64,000 bases of DNA from Homarus americanus (Eukaryota > Arthropoda > Malacostraca > Decapoda > Nephropidae): NCBI RefSeq assembly GCF_018991925.1, contig NW_024737068.1, positions 5,287,908-5,351,907 on the forward strand. The letters run 5' to 3'. Below the pieces are notes generated by a model. It ran no database searches. It saw nothing but the letters and a program-made list of their open reading frames with translations, and was not told where the DNA came from. Both the position numbers and the translations under genes were made by a program. Of this stretch, positions 46,435 through 58,870 are shown piece after piece; within the stretch, counting starts at the first letter, position 1; each line of letters opens with the position of its first letter.

Positions 46435-47879
46435 TACATCTGATACTACAACAACAACAATTAAATAAAACAACAGGACCAAAGACAATACCTTAACTAG
46501 ATGTGAATCGACCAGTGATCACCAGGACCAGAACGGGTCACTCCACGACCATGTTACCGTATGTCTATGTTAATGATGGCTAAAACATTGTTATATTACA
46601 CAAACACACGTAAATCAACAACCCTAACCACGCGCACAGACACTAAAAACTACTCAAAGAAGCGAGCCATCTATTGGTAACTTGGTAAACAGAGTAACTT
46701 GTTTATGAGGCTTCAGACTAAAAAGCTCACAGATTCAATGTCCATATAATGTACAGTACCTCCAGGTCGGAGTCTACGAACTTTTGTCTGCGACTGTACA
46801 TAGAAAACAGGAAGGACAGAAAAGGCAATGTCGTCAGTCAGATTAAAGTAATGTATCGTCAACTTAGTGTTTACAACTTTACATGATCTCAACGCTAGTT
46901 AAGAAGGTCGATCTGGTGAAATTTAATGAAGAAGTCACTTATATTGGAGTGCTGAAGTTAATAGTTCAAAGTTTAGTTTTTTAGATATATTTCAAAGACA
47001 CAACAATGTACTTCCGTATTTAAACTTTTATCTAACAACATCATCACGTCGCATACAAATAGATTATTCTTGTTCAACATTTCTTGACATCGCTTTTGCT
47101 AGAGATACCAATTTTCGCTTTACTGAAACTTTTAATCTATGGTTCATAGTCTTATGCACAGATAGTTCCTGCAAACCACGAAAATCATAACAATGTACTC
47201 TTTATTTTTATCTTGGTAAATATTAACTCTCATCTGATTTATCCTAAAATATGATAAGGCTTCACAATAGTCAACGAGGTCATCCTTACAGAGACTACTG
47301 CCTTCATCCCTGAGTTTTGTATAACAGGGGAGGGAGTCTTCGTCTCTCAGGCTGTTGGTTCTAATCTCGTAAAGATACCTGTTCGACTTTATGGAACATC
47401 TTAGATTTCAACACCGAACCTTCATTATGAGCCAAAGTCTCTCAGTAACAACAGTTGACTTCTATTATTAGGGGCATCTGTGGGTCGTACTGGGACAGCC
47501 GTTGATCTGGGCTTCTTGGTCACACTTAGTCTCGATCGGATTCTATCTGTTACAACCTGAACTGGGGTGTTACTATTAATGGTTTAGAAACACCCATACA
47601 TTGTACACAGCCGGTTCTTTCCTTGGTTAAAAGTAAACTATTGTATCTTGTTTAGCTGGGACGTTGCACACATGTCTGAATGGTGGCGCCTTTGCAGTAA
47701 ATTATGACTTTGAGTGAAACGAACGAAGGTGTTAGTTTCTGGCAATTACTCTGATATTTAATAAGCGTAGAAATTTTATAAATTAGCCCTAGTTAGCATA
47801 AGTGTACCACCCATAGTAATCATATGATAATTATGTAGTTATCCTGCCAGTAACTGAGGGGAAGGGTATTATTTTTGGT
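46435..47879. other. Gene-free sequence
   Basis: No supported gene or repeat. Confidence 0.5.
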
Positions 47880-48030
47880 CCGGTCTGCCGTCCGTCTGTC
47901 TCTCTCACTCCCCAAATTAACCCTAAAACGGGATTGCTGTTTTGCACCAAAGACGGATGGTTGGATCTACATGTACCAAGGTCTACATGATAAGATTTTA
48001 GTGGAAACTGCGAAAATTTGACCAAGTGTT
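47880..48030 (-). mobile_element. Candidate SINE/RTE-type 3' tail, minus strand
   Basis: On the minus strand CATGTAGACCTTGGTACATG is followed by TTTGGTGCAAAACAGCAATC and a short GACAGACGGACGG tail (plus 47880-47905), the same layout as 46190-46350. Confidence 0.4.
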
Positions 48031-50038
48031 GCCATAGTAAAATTTCGAGTTATGGTAACACACAAGTTTTCGAGCATTAAATAAAACGGTGAAATGGGGC
48101 AGTCTCCAGTGGTGACTAAATTAATTGTCAGTAAGAATCTTACTTATTTGATATTTACTCTGCCATAGTAACGGTTCGTTGGCAGTGTTTGTATCCGCTT
48201 GGCTGATGTTTATCAATATAAGATTTAACACGCAGATGCTCGAAATGGTGCCACACATGCAGGGATAAGTATAATTTATATGGCTCAGGCCTCAGCTTGT
48301 TGCTCTTTTCTTTGGGTCGACAGAACAAGATAACCGCCAAGTGGTTGGTAGTGTTACGTTTTGACATGAATTACCTCCCCAACTGTAAATAGATACCTTA
48401 CTTTACAAGTTGGAGAAGTATAATAGTGTATACGGTGTGTACTGTATACACACTATTTCTAGCGGGTAGTCATGCCTACCTCTCCATCATGACATGATCT
48501 ATTCTAGGTTCATTATATTTGTCAGTTCGATGTAGAGCGGTGGCTTACTCCCTAAACCGGCTGCCTGGGTTAAGCACTTGGTCTTGTGAGACAGCTGGCG
48601 CCAGCAACTAAGTTTATCCGCAGTGTAACCAGCCAGCGTGGAACGACGTAGCACATATCAACAGGAATTGGTTCCTTGATCACTGGAACTGGGCTACAAG
48701 AGTGTGTGAGAGCCACCGTATTGCTCGTGTCTCTACACTAAAACACTGAACCTTAAAGTGCGGCTACTGAATGGTCTTTTCAATCTAAATCCAACGGTAA
48801 CATGGAAATGGCTTTAATTGAGTTCATTAAGGAGTACTTGTACAGCAAATAGGAGTAGTTTATGAATTTTCCGACATTAATTTTTTATATACAAATATAT
48901 AGAAGGAAAATCGTGTAATGCAAACTACGTTGTTGACTCTGGTCTTGACAATGGGCGTCGCACTGATAGGACTTTTTGTATCATTATTATTTCAACAAGG
49001 CTGGATTCTCCTCGCTCGCACGCACGCAAGCGCGCGCGCACAAACACGCACACGCAAACACACGTGTAATTCCCTAGACTGAATGACCTCACGGCAGAAC
49101 GAGTGGGTTGTCGGGACCGTAGACTTTCTTCGCAGCGCCGTTTACAGTATGTTTGACGCCTCCCTGTCATATTCTTAGAAATTGTATTAACTCACCTTAA
49201 AATTATCTTGCAACATAATTTGTAATGTTCTTCGGAAATGAGAAATGGGTTCGCATTGTAAGATACTTTCCAAGTTTTTAATTTTTACAAGTGTTTCTCA
49301 TAATGTATATTACCTAAAGAAAATCTATAAGGCAAGTGAAGGATGCTTTACTTACGATTCACTCAACACGGATGGATCATTTCAGAGTAACAGAGACGTT
49401 AAGTAAGAGAACATATTGGATTCACAGTAAGTTATTCTTTCTTCCGTTTAGGGATCCAATTTATGCGTTTTTTTTAACGATAATTACCTATTTTCCTCTC
49501 GTACTCTTCCTTTTCCTCCTTCTCTTCTTACTTCTGCTGACAATATATTTTCTCATGGGAAAGAAAAACTAGAGCCGCCAACACGAGGCGACTGTTTCTT
49601 TCACCTAGTTGGTAAGACCCTGCAAAATATTGCCCCAATATCCGTGTCAACAATTTTTTACAAAGCCTGATGAGCCAACAAGTCAGTATTGACCTTTGTG
49701 TCCCCGTAAACTGAGAATAAAGTGTTGGACTGACAGACAGACCTACGAGCAGTCACATACCGGGGCTCATATGCTGTGGTTTACTCAGTCAGTTGCTTAA
49801 TAAGATGACTTTCTGTAATAAAACCAATAAACCATTTGGACACACACTGAAAGCCCAAGTGACGATTTCTGTAGTAGTAGTAGTGAGCTGAACAGTCGTG
49901 GATTAGCTGACAGTTAAAAATATTTAATCTTTCGTGTACTAAAAAGGTTAAAATAGATGGATTTCACTTGTTTGTCGGAGAAAACTTTCGTGGACTAATT
50001 CCTAAAGCAAGATATTTTGCTTGTAAACTTGAAATGCA

Positions 50039-50041
<3 letters not shown>
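48031..50041. other. Gene-free sequence
   Basis: No gene recognised. A mixed CA/CG tract lies at 49011-49066, and an imperfect hairpin (AATAGTGTATAC with GTATACACACTATT) at about 48422-48459. Confidence 0.5.

Positions 50042-50080
<39 letters not shown>
50042..50080. repeat. (AG)n microsatellite
   Basis: About 39 bp of AG; an AAAC/AAAT run follows at 50145-50200. Confidence 0.95.
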
Positions 50081-50082
<2 letters not shown>

Positions 50083-50200
50083 AAAGTAGAGACAGCAGGG
50101 TTGTTCGCAAGTATGTCCAGTATTGCAAGAAAGATTATATGAGGGGAAAACAAACAAACAAACAAACAAGCAAACAAACAAATAAATAAATAAATAAAAA

Positions 50201-53200
50201 TCGTGTATATCGTTCTGGATGGCACCCAGTTAGATTGGTGTTGTGAGAATAACAAAACATAAAGCGTCTCTATGCTGCAGACTACCTCACACAAGTATAC
50301 TTAACCAGATGGGAAGTTGAGGGTAAACCTAAGATTGATTTTCAGACAGGAAAGAAAACTCATAAGAAGTGTAAAGAATCCCCGTAATAAAAGCTCTCTA
50401 TTATCATTTCTCTGACGCATCTGGGAGAGGAGAAAGAAACCCGAGAGGTGAAGGAAACATTCGAGCGACTTGATAAACTCTTAGTTGAGAAAATCTTAGA
50501 GAGTCGAGGCGGCACTCTCACACGGGGGGAAGGGAGCGTATTATGTTAGGCGTATGTTAAAGCTTGAAAGCGTGTAATGAATGAGGCATAAAAACACTCG
50601 CAGCTTGAAAAGAAAATGCTTCTGAAGGGGAGGGCAGCGTGGGAGAAAGAACTCGTAGAGAAGAACACGAAAGTCGGGATTCTTGCTATACTTCATTAAC
50701 TAGTTGTGAGTTAACTCTTTTCTCGCCACTATGGTAAACTCAGGGTAACTCAAAAGTAATACAACTACAAAAAGTTATAACGGGAATATATTTTGTTTAA
50801 CATAAATTACATTCACGACACTTAATAGATTATATAATTTTGCATATTGTTCTTGCATCTTTGATAAATTACTTCTTGAAATATTATCACTATAAACAAT
50901 AATTTTATGGACACAGACAAAATTACCAAATTCATTTTTATTTAATTTTTAATATTTCTTAATATTCTGTTAGCAACACTTACTCCAAAAATTTAAGTGC
51001 CACCATTGTACACACACCAGGCGTCATGACAATGTTCCTCAGGTCCACTAGACATCAGCTGCTTACGTGTACACTAGTGAACCTTCCCGCGATGTGTGGC
51101 TAAGGACTATCGTGTTTTTTGGAGGTGAGAAGGATGCCGGTAAACAAGACCTGAGTCTTCACGAAGGAGAGCATGACGGTCAATTACTGCAGCTGCGACA
51201 CGGGGCACATCTCTGGGCTTAAATTCACTCCTGAGTTTCAACTACAGAACAGTATATAATGCATGGGCGCAAATGAATTCTATCCACTGGACTTGACTTT
51301 CCCTCGTATGTTTGTACACTTAAACAACACATGAATAGCGGACTATGATTAGTATTTGTTGACCAGAGATTGTATTGCGCGTCAAAGGTCGTCCGATACG
51401 CCGCCCAAAACAAACTATGACGTCACGTGTAATCCCTCTAAGTCAGGGGAAAAGAATATGTAGAAAAAAAATTGGCTAAAGTTAATATACATTCTATAAA
51501 GTACACTTATGTATGTGTGAAGTAACAATGAATTATTTAATACAGGTTTCATTAATAAGCCCATATATTTAGCTAAGTAAGGCAGCTGAATAAGAACTCC
51601 CCTGATTTAGTGATAACTGACTTTACTGATGGAGATTTTAGGACGCAGCTTATGAGTAATTCCTTGTAATTCCCCATCTCGTTGTTTGACTATAGGTTCC
51701 TAATAAACACCAAATTAAGTGTAGTTATATTACTTTCTCATTATTATTATTATTATTACAAAACGCTGCCATCAATGTTTATTTTTTTGGCTTTATTCCA
51801 GAGTAAATATTTCAGTATCCAGATTTATAAGTGATAATCTGTATCAATCTCTCTTAAATCTCCATAATTTTTAGACAGCTCCCTCAGTCAGCCAAATATT
51901 TATTGCATATTGATCCTCCCTCAAATTCCATCTCGCTCACGGCCACTTTACAAATCCCTCTCCTCCTCTTCACCGCCTCCTTCAGGATACCGTCACTATA
52001 TCTCTCACTCTCACGACAAACAACTGGCTCTCAAGGCTCTTCCATCTATGCCGCAGCTCTTCTTCACACACACACACACACTGTTCCACGGTTCTGTTAC
52101 TAGGAGTGTCTTCAGTGGTTCATGTTCACTGAGGCTTCAATGATCTTAATGGATGGTGAGTGTTGTGGGGTGGGACTGGCAGCGGGAGTGTGAGGTAGTA
52201 GGTGATAATGTTGAAAACTAGGCAATACTTTCTTTTTTTTTTGCATTTTTTAACCAGATATTCCCTTATTTTTTGCCTAAATTTGTAATAATCGTATATT
52301 TTTTTTTAGCCCCTCATGTTTTTATTTGTGTACACTTGTTTGTTTTCGTGTTTTCTGTGATGTTTTCTTCACCATCATTCCTTAACCATAGATGTTTTCC
52401 TCCACTTCTACCTCTTTCTATCCTAATGTTTACCATCCAAGTCATTTTTACTTTCATCCATCATCCTCCCCGCCCTTCCCCCTCCCCCCCCCTGCTCCTC
52501 CCCACTCATAACAATCTTTCGTAGCGTCTAAGTATTTTTTCTCTCGTTTCTCTACACTGATTCTCCTGTTGCTCTTCTTTATTAAAATTCCTAGTAGATG
52601 TCCCTATTTTGGCAACATCTCCCAATATCTCTATCGGTACTGTCCAGCCAGCGACCATTTATCACGAGGTATAAAATATTGGCAATAACTTAACTCCAAG
52701 GGATTATTATCTAGTTTTTAGCTCACTCACCGCTGAGACAAGAGGCAGGGTACAAGATAGTGAGATAATATGTCAATTAATGTCTCTTAATGCCTCCGCG
52801 CCTCATAATATTTATATATTTTTCTAACCAGTTTATTTATCTATTTATTCTCATAACAAAGAAACTCTAAATATAATAGTAATTGAAGCTCAATGATTCT
52901 GTAATACTTTCCACTCGGAGCAAATATTTGCTACATAACTTAACTACTAAACCTTGCTCAGTTTATAAATAGATTTTAATATTATTTCTCTTCGAGTCTC
53001 CTGGTAGTCTTCTTTATTTTAAACGTAACAGACAATAGAACGCTATGTGCACTGTTGCTGCACCGAGTTCGATCACATCTCCGAAAATCAGAATTTTATT
53101 CAGAAGATGAACAGAGATAACGGAGTGCTTTTCTTATGTATAGAAAAAATAATTATAAATTTATGAGTTAGATGTTTAAAAGTAAAAAAAAATCAGTATT

Positions 53201-55073
53201 GTCTTATTTATTTAATTCCACAACAAACTGTTGTACTCAGAATATGGGAATGGGAGAGGTCTTGTGACTTAGGGCCTGTAGTAATGTTGAGGGTAGGTCT
53301 ATAATGTACGTTACAGGTTGGACTCGTCTGATTGTAGCTTCCTAAACACACAAAGTTAACCTACTTCTACTATTATCACAACCTTGGTCGTATGTTCAAC
53401 ACATACTAAGAGTTGGTGGCGTCATCAGCACACGATCACAACCAGGCGTCCTTCACTCCTTGACTCTGAGCTCCTCATGGCAGGAAGGACCTCTCAGCCT
53501 AGCTCAGTCTTTCCACTTTAATGTTTGTCCAAGACAAAATTTAAGCCATAAACAGGTTGTTAAAATACATTAGAAATTTTGTTGAATGTCTGTTATATTG
53601 GTAAGCTAAGCCATTGTTGTGTAATGTTTCTGTTACAAGTGAAGCTAAAGATCAGATGGTTTTTAGGTCATGGCACAGGTCGTGATTACGCTAAGAATCT
53701 TCTTTGTCGGGCCGAGTGTTTGGCGGCACACAGTTCTGGAGGGTCTATACCTCGTGAGTTTTATATCTCTAAGCAATAATTTACAAATGATTCTCAAACA
53801 TGACTGTTGGAGGAGCATTGCCTAAGGGGACAAATAAATATTCTGTGAAAGCTTTGGCGATACTTTTCCTGAAAGACACGAGTGATTCCTTTAGCTTTCT
53901 AGATGAATTACCTGGAGGATGTGGCCAGTGTAAACTTGGATTCTGGGTGTAAGAGAGCGAGTACAGAGTTAAAAATAGAGTGCTCTCTGCATTTTAAGTT
54001 GCTGCAAGAAGTGAAAAGACAATATATAATGAAGTAAAATCATACAATATTTAATCTTTGTTACAGTGACAGTGTGAGGAGGCTACATGGGAGAGATGAA
54101 ACCCGGGAAGAGGGCTGTCAAGTGTAATTATGTGTGTCACAAACTAACTCTATTAGTACAGTATGTCGGCAGCATAACTCAAAAGCAGAACCATCTTCAA
54201 TGTTCATGTATAATCACTATGGTCTTGCGGTTTAAAAGCCAAAGAACAATTTCATATGCTTTGATAAAAAACATCGTAGGTCCTCAATAATAACTCGAGA
54301 CTTCAAATAAGAACTGTATACATCCTTGTAGTACATTTTTACAATATCAACCACAGGAGCTGTTGTGTTTTTTGAGTAGTTCCTCCTAATCCATTTTCTT
54401 TGGTGGCCCATTTCAGTTTCTCTACATTATATCGACCCCACCCTAAACTAAAACACTTTGTCCATGATCAAGTATTAAATAAAACTAGACAACGTAGGTA
54501 ATTAAGGTGACCTGGGGTTACTAGATAAAGACCAATACAACTTGAGATTAAAAATATACACATACACGTATTAAAAGTAGTGGAGAATCTTGAATGGCCT
54601 TAAGTGACCATAGGAACCCGTGTTTAAGAGTCAAGCGCTTACTGAACAAGATCATTACAGGGAATGTAACTATACTACAACATCCACAACTACAGTGTCT
54701 TTACAATCAACATATACCTTCAGCATGACAACACACACTCCGTTATGTTATTAGGGTCAAACGGTTTAAGGTCAGAATCACAAAAAATAATAAATTTCTC
54801 TCTACAGAAGCAATGGAGAGAAGAATGTTACAGAATTGACAGTAGAAAATTACATATATAGTGCCATGACAATATCTAAAGGTCATATGTTTTTAGGATA
54901 GAAAATGTCTTAGTCGCAGTAGAGAGAGACGACGCCCGGCGGTATCTGACACCCCCTTTGATTGGTGTCCAGTTTTGAATGTCTTTCCTTGTCTTACCTG
55001 GCAGGTGTATTTCTCTTATGAATGTTCTTTATATTTATTAACTACCATTTTCCTGAAGATAGAAAAATCCAAG

Positions 55074-55077
<4 letters not shown>
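50201..55077. other. Gene-free sequence
   Basis: Nearly 5 kb without a supported gene. It contains a short CA run (about 52066-52081) and a C-rich strand at about 52468-52503. Confidence 0.5.

Positions 55078-55118
<41 letters not shown>
55078..55118. repeat. (GA)n microsatellite plus short duplication
   Basis: About 41 bp of GA. Directly after it, two copies of a ~37-bp sequence (CGGCAACTGGCTCA/CGGCAGCTGGTTCA...TCTAGTGGTG) occupy 55118-55190. Confidence 0.9.
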
Positions 55119-55190
55119 GGCAACTGGCTCATGTGTCTAGTGGTGGTGTGTAGTGACGGCAGCTGGTTCAGGTATCTAGTGGTGACGAGT

Positions 55191-56875
55191 GGTGTTGGAG
55201 GTGACGTCTGGTAGTTTTATCATTACTATACATAGACGTGTTTATTTAAGACTGGACTGATACGGCAGAAGCTAAATTGTTTATGAAATACATAACACGA
55301 ACAAGATCGATAGACAGACGATATGTACAGTGTTATTTACCTACAGTACAAGCCGGGGTAGTGAAGTGCAGGGAGCTCTCAATCTCTGATACACTAGACC
55401 ACCCTGGCTACACACGATGAGTGGGGCTGAATAAGTAACATATAAAGAGGGAGAACAACTCAGGCAGAAGAGGAAGAGGCTCATGAATATAAGATTAAAG
55501 AGAGGGAGGCCAGGACCTAAGCTTCGATTTCTGTGTCTCCTTCTATATAACTCTCATAAATCCTCGCCGTGGACCAGATTATTTAACGGAAAAACGTTAG
55601 ACTCGAGGAAGTGTAAGAAATTCTTTAACCTTATCATTTCTGTCTTCTCAGCCTTTTATTTATTTTTCTCCTTTTAAGAATGTTTTTCCAGGGTCGAGAC
55701 AAAACGCGATATATGCGATTTTGCTCAAAATCACACTATAGGTACTCCTCAGTATGCCGAGTCCGGTCCTATGATCGACAGTTCGATTGCAGAATTAATA
55801 GTATCGTAATGATGCTTGGACTATTTTAATGAAATTTTTCACAATGCTTATTTCAGTACTCGCTAATTATTGGTTTCTCAGGTATTTGCTTGGTGCTGTT
55901 ATGTTCTAATGGATGTACTTAATTACTGAAATTAATCCCACCAAATTTCAATTAGGAGAGAAAATCATATTTGGGTGGAAAAACGCATAAGGGTCCCCCA
56001 TGTCTGATGGTATTGACTCGTGTCTTCCTCCGTTAGAAGCTGCAGACTTAGTACCCCACTGTATCTCTGCAACTAGATGTTCCCAGGTGTATAAGCATGA
56101 GATAAACACAAAGTATTTTTTTGAATACCTAAGATGTTCAGGTTAAGAGAACAGATTACTGTTTATTAGAGAATTAGCCCTAGCTCTCAGTGTACAAATG
56201 TTCCTGTCCAAATTACAGGAAGTAAACAATAAAAATAATACGAGGGGTAAGGAGGGAGTCACTGTGACTGTAGAAAAAGAACCATATATAAACAGGTTGT
56301 GATGATCCAGATGTTTAAAATCGTTCTTTGGCGAACCTGAACCAAAATCAATGTGCACAACCCAGCACTTGGCGCGAGGTTCACCCGACACCTAAAGCGC
56401 CTGGGGAAGCGGTGCATAAAAATTCAAAAGAATCTGAGAAAACTCAAACTGTTGGGAAAGACAGAGAATACAAGTGTAAGCAAACATGTTAGATGAAGTA
56501 ACAATCTCCGAAAATGCTTGCAGGGGGACGATACTAATATTTGGGAGATAGACAAAAGTACTAAATTTACTTAGAAGACACAACGAATATAGAAATACCT
56601 ATAAAATCATTGGAAGAAACAGGTACTTAATATTGTAGGTGTTGGATAAGGTCTTCCCATATATTAACTGAACTCCTTTGTCTCCTTCTGCCCTCGCTTC
56701 TCCTTCCTACTAACGCTGCTGTCCGCTCCTCTCTCTTTCCTTCTCCAATTTCCATTACCCCCAATTCCTCTAATTTCTTGTGCTCTCACTTGGTTTTTTT
56801 TCTGTATTAAGCAGAAGTCGGACAAATATTCTTCACCCGAGTCAATTCCTTCCCCTCCTCCTGCCTTCCTTCACA
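55191..56875. other. Gene-free sequence
   Basis: No gene recognised. Confidence 0.5.
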
Positions 56876-57022
56876 GGGAGTGAGGCGGGCAGGAAGGTGG
56901 GGAGAGGGGCGGGGGTAAAGGTAGGAGGGAAGGAGGTAAGGAGGGAGGTGGGAAGGAAGGGGGGGAGAGACGGGGAGGAAGATGAGGAGGAAAGTGGGGA
57001 GGAAGGCGTGGAGGAAGAGAAG
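56876..57022 (+). repeat. G-rich purine tract with G-quadruplex motif
   Basis: About 147 bp almost entirely purine on the plus strand. GTGGGGAGAGGGGCGGGGG at about 56897-56915 has three closely spaced G4-5 runs, with further G runs downstream that could supply the fourth. Confidence 0.75.
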
Positions 57023-57661
57023 TTTAAGAATTCAGGAGAGGGAACTCATTCCTTTAATCTAGGCAAATTTAAATGAACTTAGCCACTCCAGCTCACTCAC
57101 ACAGGTAATATCACGTTAACTGTACGTAGCACCAACATGTGATCGCTGCCAGCATTATAAAGAAGGATATGGAGTCAAACAGCGAATCATAAAATTACAC
57201 ATCTGGCCCGGAGCTCAGTCATTTATATGGCCTTGTTCCCGGCACCAACAAAGAGGAATTTCAGCAGCGGATCTAAGTGGATTTACTTGTGGGCAGGAAG
57301 GTTTATGTGTTGTTAGTGGTGCTGGTGATAGCGTGGGGCAGTGTGAGAGGCTTGTGGGGCGTGCAGTGGCCTGTATGGAGGGGAAGTACATGTATATGGA
57401 AAGTGATGAGGATAAAAATACCCGATAAAAAGGGAAGAAAATAAGTTATGCCAAAGTGAACATGAATACGAGGGTCTGTAAAGATATAAATAATATAAAA
57501 AAAATCCTGTTATTCACCTGGAAAAAAATTCCCGGAAAAGCCTGATAAAAAAATCCCACACTCTTCATGCAACTGTACAGAAATAAAATAAGAAGCGAAT
57601 ATAAAAATGAGACCAGGAAAGCATTCTGGAAAGAGCTGAAAAGTTGCATGCAGAGCAACAG

Positions 57662-57662
<1 letters not shown>
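57023..57662. other. Gene-free sequence
   Basis: No gene recognised. Confidence 0.5.

Positions 57663-57751
<89 letters not shown>
57663..57751. repeat. (AG)n microsatellite, about 88 bp
   Basis: Uninterrupted AG run; Arg-Glu and Ser-Leu frames through it are artefacts. Confidence 0.97.
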
Positions 57752-57753
<2 letters not shown>

Positions 57754-58204
57754 GATGGAGAAGGGAAATGAATCTTGGTGATCTTGAAGGAAGTAATTTT
57801 GCTTTGTTCTGGAAAAGGTCTATACCACATACAGTTGAGCATATGTAGACTGTGAAAGCTTCTGTAGAAGGCGCATTAATAACAACGAAAAGTATTCTTC
57901 ATAATGTTTTATTCATTGAAGTGTAAAACATATAGTGACGAATACTTCTCATTAGTTCCGATTTACTTTCATCTCTCAAGGCCTAAACTACTTGGATTTA
58001 ACACAATCAGGCTTAGTAACCTCATTAAGCAGACTTCACTCTAGTATCTATTATAGAACATAGGCCCCAAAAACTACGTTGTGACACTGCGAGACACGTA
58101 ACTATATCAAATTATAATCGTGATTCCCCAAATAGTACACGATCTCTGTTACCATGACAACCTAACACGCCTACACCCCTCCCATAGACACTTCAGTCTC
58201 GATG

Positions 58205-58209
<5 letters not shown>
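57752..58209. other. Gene-free sequence
   Basis: Nothing recognised. Confidence 0.5.

Positions 58210-58243
<34 letters not shown>
58210..58243. repeat. (CA)n microsatellite
   Basis: About 34 bp of CA. Confidence 0.95.
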
Positions 58244-58246
<3 letters not shown>

Positions 58247-58830
58247 AATGTATCATATATATATATATACAGTACATATAAATAATTCTTCCTTTGGTCA
58301 GTCCGTCACGTTAGCCAGAAAAAAACAATGGTCAGAGAAAAATATCGACACCATAAACAGAATTAAACACGCACTAAGATTTTAATAGTACGAAATCTTT
58401 CCCCAAATTAACCTGAAAACTGTTTTACTGAAAAAATAAAAACATGCAACAGGAGAATGGTTCAGAATGACAAATTGCCAATACGGGGTCCTGCCTCTGA
58501 ACTTGGCGCGTGGGAAATATATGTTGGAAAATATAGCACCCTGGTGTATTTTTTGTTGAGAGGAAGCCTTAGTAACAAGATATGTTTCATTACAGAAGAG
58601 AAACCCAAATAGGGGATTAAATTGTAAAATTCATGTATTTCAGAGGAGGAAATAGAAAACGGTTATCATCAACAGCAAATTTGTCAAAATATGTATTGTG
58701 TGAGTTTTCAGCCATTTTAAATCATTCTATAGCTGGAGCAGGACAGGGAGGGACACCCGGAGTTTGACGTACAAACAGACAGCGCCCATCACTTTTCCGC
58801 TAACGAATCTTTCCGTGTAAGCTTTATATA

Positions 58831-58836
58831 TTTGTG

Positions 58837-58869
<33 letters not shown>

Positions 58870-58870
58870 A
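58831..58870. repeat. (GT)n microsatellite
   Basis: About 40 bp of GT with one C. Confidence 0.95.

Noticed and set aside
51417..51430. TGACGTCACGTG as a CRE/E-box promoter element
   Set aside because: A lone motif with no nearby gene, start site or other promoter signal.
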